Shown here piece after piece: positions 23,066 to 24,613 of a stretch of DNA of 24,613 nucleotides. Source of the DNA: Alkalihalobacillus alcalophilus ATCC 27647 = CGMCC 1.3604 (lineage in GTDB: Bacteria > Bacillota > Bacilli > Bacillales > Bacillaceae_D); contig NZ_ALPT02000063.1 of the NCBI RefSeq assembly GCF_000292245.2, forward strand, positions 1 to 24,613, read 5' to 3'. A program made the translations under genes and the position numbers. Position 1 is the first letter of the stretch; each line of letters begins with the position of its first letter. A model generated the notes under the pieces. That model searched no databases. It worked only from the letters and a program-made list of their open reading frames with translations, and was not told the origin of the DNA.

Positions 23066-23521
23066 CTTTATTCCCCATTTCTAAATAAGCAATTATCAAC
23101 ACCGTGTTCGATAATGCCTCCAAAGTTCTCTTCATTGATTCAACACTATGGCTTAAACCAATTCGAATAAGACAAGACTTGTTTTCTTGTAAAGAAAAAC
23201 TCTTTAATAATCGCCCTTCTTACTTAATATTACAGTCATTCATTCTCTCTACCCTTCAATAACCCTTGTTTTAACCCATAAGTTAGCCTGCTTCATTCTT
23301 AAATAAAGAGCATTTTATTTCGTAAATCTAAATATCGGGTTAAACACTCCCCTAATATGGGTCACCTTTCCCTATTTAGTACTAATAATTAGATAGATAA
23401 TATTCCTAAACAAATCCAAGACATGAGGGAAAATAAGAGTTAATAAAATGTTTAATTAAACCAAACTTAAGTTGCTCCTCTACAACAAAGTCATACTTCT
23501 CTTTTTACATAATTAAAGACG
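23066..23521. other. Intergenic region upstream of the DHA2 pump
   Basis: It contains the operator-like palindrome (23093-23114). On the minus strand an open frame of 56 codons (23219 down to 23049) has no proper start and overlaps the pump start. Around 23328-23379 the ends CTAAATA and TATTTAG can pair with GGG/CCC inside. The rest is AT-rich with nothing recognisable. Confidence 0.5.
23093..23114 (-). promoter_or_regulatory. Palindrome before the DHA2 pump gene
   Basis: The arms are TTATC-AACAC and GTGTT-GATAA, with one extra base in the right arm and one at the centre. This layout is typical of TetR- or MarR-type operators. No regulator gene is adjacent. Confidence 0.55.
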
Positions 23522-24295
23522 TTATTCCTTTTGTGCTTTCCAAATTGTCCAACGGTCCTTCTCGACTATCGCTTCTCCTGAAGGTAATACTTCATCAAGA
23601 TGCGAGACTAACTCCTGAAGTTGCGCGTCCGTTAAATCATGTAAAATACTTCTTCCTGTTCTCTCCCTGATATCATTTAAAAGTTCATCCTTTGCCTTGT
23701 ATTCTTTCCGGACTTCCCAAAGTTGGACTTCTGAGATCTCAGCGAAATTAGCATGTTTTAACGCAGATACAACTTGTTCACTTGTATATCTTCTTGCACT
23801 TTCTTTTTCGATTAGATGAGGAAATAATTCAAAAAAATAGCCTCTAATATGCTCTTCACTTCCTGGCAAGAGGCAATCGTCTATAGTTCGATCTTGAATT
23901 AAATAATAACCCTTACTTTGCAAGATTCGATAACTCTCACTAAAACAGGCATTTAAGTCATCAAGGTGATGAATAAGGGCACGTTCTAATAATAAATCGA
24001 CAGAATCAGCTTTAATTTGAGAATCATAGGCCGTCCCTTTTTGAAAAGTAACATTATGATAATTTTTCAAATTTTCCTTCGCTGCTTCAATCATCACTTC
24101 AGAAAAGTCGATACCAATAACTGATTGAACCCCCATCTCTAATAAAGCCTTCGTGTAAATCCCCCCACCACAACCGATATCAATTGCTCGCTCGATCTTT
24201 GTGATAGGAACGAGTTTCTGAACCATCTTTAACCAATTTTGATTTGCCTTTCTAGTCATATAAGAGCTTCGGTTTTTCTGATCATGAAAATCCAT
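23522..24295 (-). CDS. Class I SAM-dependent methyltransferase
   Basis: This 257-residue protein has the class I Rossmann methyltransferase core: motif I AIDIGCGGGIYTKALLEMG at about 37-55, VIGIDFSEVMIEAAKENL (acidic end of strand 2), then DSVDLLLERALIHHLDDL and a post-motif YRILQSKGYYLIQDRT. A GGAGGGG ribosome site is present. The C-terminal part is helical (HDLTDAQLQELVSHLDEVL). The fold is certain; the substrate is not. It could be a small-molecule or a ubiquinone/menaquinone-type methyltransferase. It is a single gene. Confidence 0.9.
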   Translation of the reverse strand: MDFHDQKNRSSYMTRKANQNWLKMVQKLVPITKIERAIDIGCGGGIYTKALLEMGVQSVIGIDFSEVMIEAAKENLKNYHNVTFQKGTAYDSQIKADSVDLLLERALIHHLDDLNACFSESYRILQSKGYYLIQDRTIDDCLLPGSEEHIRGYFFELFPHLIEKESARRYTSEQVVSALKHANFAEISEVQLWEVRKEYKAKDELLNDIRERTGRSILHDLTDAQLQELVSHLDEVLPSGEAIVEKDRWTIWKAQKE

Positions 24296-24461
24296 TCCGA
24301 TAAGTCACCCCTCCTAAAATCTGTATAATTTTATCTTATCATAATTAACCTTTTTAGTGACCTCTCAAAGTTAGCCTCCTTTAGATTTAACGAAACCTTA
24401 TTAATAGTCCTCACGTAAATACATTTAAATTCAGTTTTTATAGATGAATGGAGGAACTTAA

Positions 24462-24613
24462 ATGGAGTTTGCTTTATTTGGTATCTTTAGTTTACTTTTA
24501 TCTTTAGCTGTCCCTGTTTTTGTTGTTGTTGTAACTGTTTTAGTGCTCAAATCATTTAACTTACTTCCGAAAGAAGTCTCCCTCTTCAAGCGTGTGAAGG
24601 GCGTAGCCCAATT
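24462..24613 (+). CDS. Small membrane protein, 5' part, frame runs into an IS end at the window edge
   Basis: GGAGGAAC precedes an ATG at 24462. The first ~35 residues are one hydrophobic segment (MEFALFGIFSLLLSLAVPVF, then VVVVTVLVLKSF) followed by LPKEVSLFKRVKGVAQ to the edge. The last 45 bases match the IS hairpin end at 762-806, so the codons after NLL are probably element sequence and the native gene is disrupted or ends in a hybrid tail. Family unknown. Confidence 0.55.
   Translation, partial: MEFALFGIFSLLLSLAVPVFVVVVTVLVLKSFNLLPKEVSLFKRVKGVAQ
24567..24611 (+). mobile_element. Hairpin end of a second tnpB-type element, copy 2
   Basis: About 40 of 45 bases match copy 1 (762-806, minus strand), including the CCCTCTTCA/TGAAGGG hairpin. 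The orientation means its tnpB, if present, lies to the right beyond the window and reads away from the window. Confidence 0.65.

Overview
The window looks like chromosomal DNA from a low-GC, endospore-former-type Bacillaceae (Bacillus or Alkalihalobacillus-like). The evidence is AT-rich DNA, strong GGAGG-type ribosome sites, GTG and TTG starts, U-tailed terminators, and proteins that read as Bacillus-type (HtpX, FdhD with SCCGK, TatA/TatC, gamma-carbonic anhydrase, Bcr/CflA and DHA2 efflux pumps). This rests on reading the sequence only; no database was searched.

Layout. Positions 1-806 hold the 5' part of an IS200/IS605-type tnpB running off the left edge, with a hairpin end upstream of it. 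The last 45 bases of the window carry a second, inverted copy of that hairpin end, so both edges lie in insertion-sequence copies. Next come an AlkC-like DNA glycosylase gene, a six-unit array of degenerate ~51-bp tandem repeats, an amidase lipoprotein, a small cysteine-containing protein and a gamma-carbonic anhydrase. A two-gene acyl-CoA operon (thiolase, enoyl-CoA hydratase) follows behind an operator-like promoter.

Positions 6958-10468 form one minus-strand operon: a Tat-signal subunit (gluconate 2-dehydrogenase subunit 3 family), a GMC flavoprotein, TatA and TatC. It reads as an exported dehydrogenase packaged with its own translocase.

Positions 10774-16399 form a formate/molybdoenzyme island: an FdhF/YdeP-like molybdopterin oxidoreductase, a DUF2294 protein, an OFA-family (oxalate/formate) transporter and, divergently, fdhD with a translationally coupled small protein. 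The OFA transporter has a ~215-nt leader with a good sigma-A promoter, a closed structured domain and an intrinsic terminator placed directly before the ribosome site. This is the architecture of a riboswitch or attenuator, and it is the most interesting unexplained element here. A related sequence block lies between the DUF2294 gene and the oxidoreductase gene, also beside a terminator.

Positions 16585-24295 are housekeeping and stress genes: a hypothetical acidic protein, HtpX protease, an rRNA methyltransferase (RlmA type) whose zinc-finger N-terminus is cut off by an apparent one-base frameshift, a Bcr/CflA pump, a small lipoprotein, a DHA2-type 14-TM pump and a SAM methyltransferase. Three of these genes (htpX and both pumps) have near-perfect palindromes immediately before their ribosome sites. 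The right edge holds the start of a small membrane protein gene whose frame runs into the second IS end.
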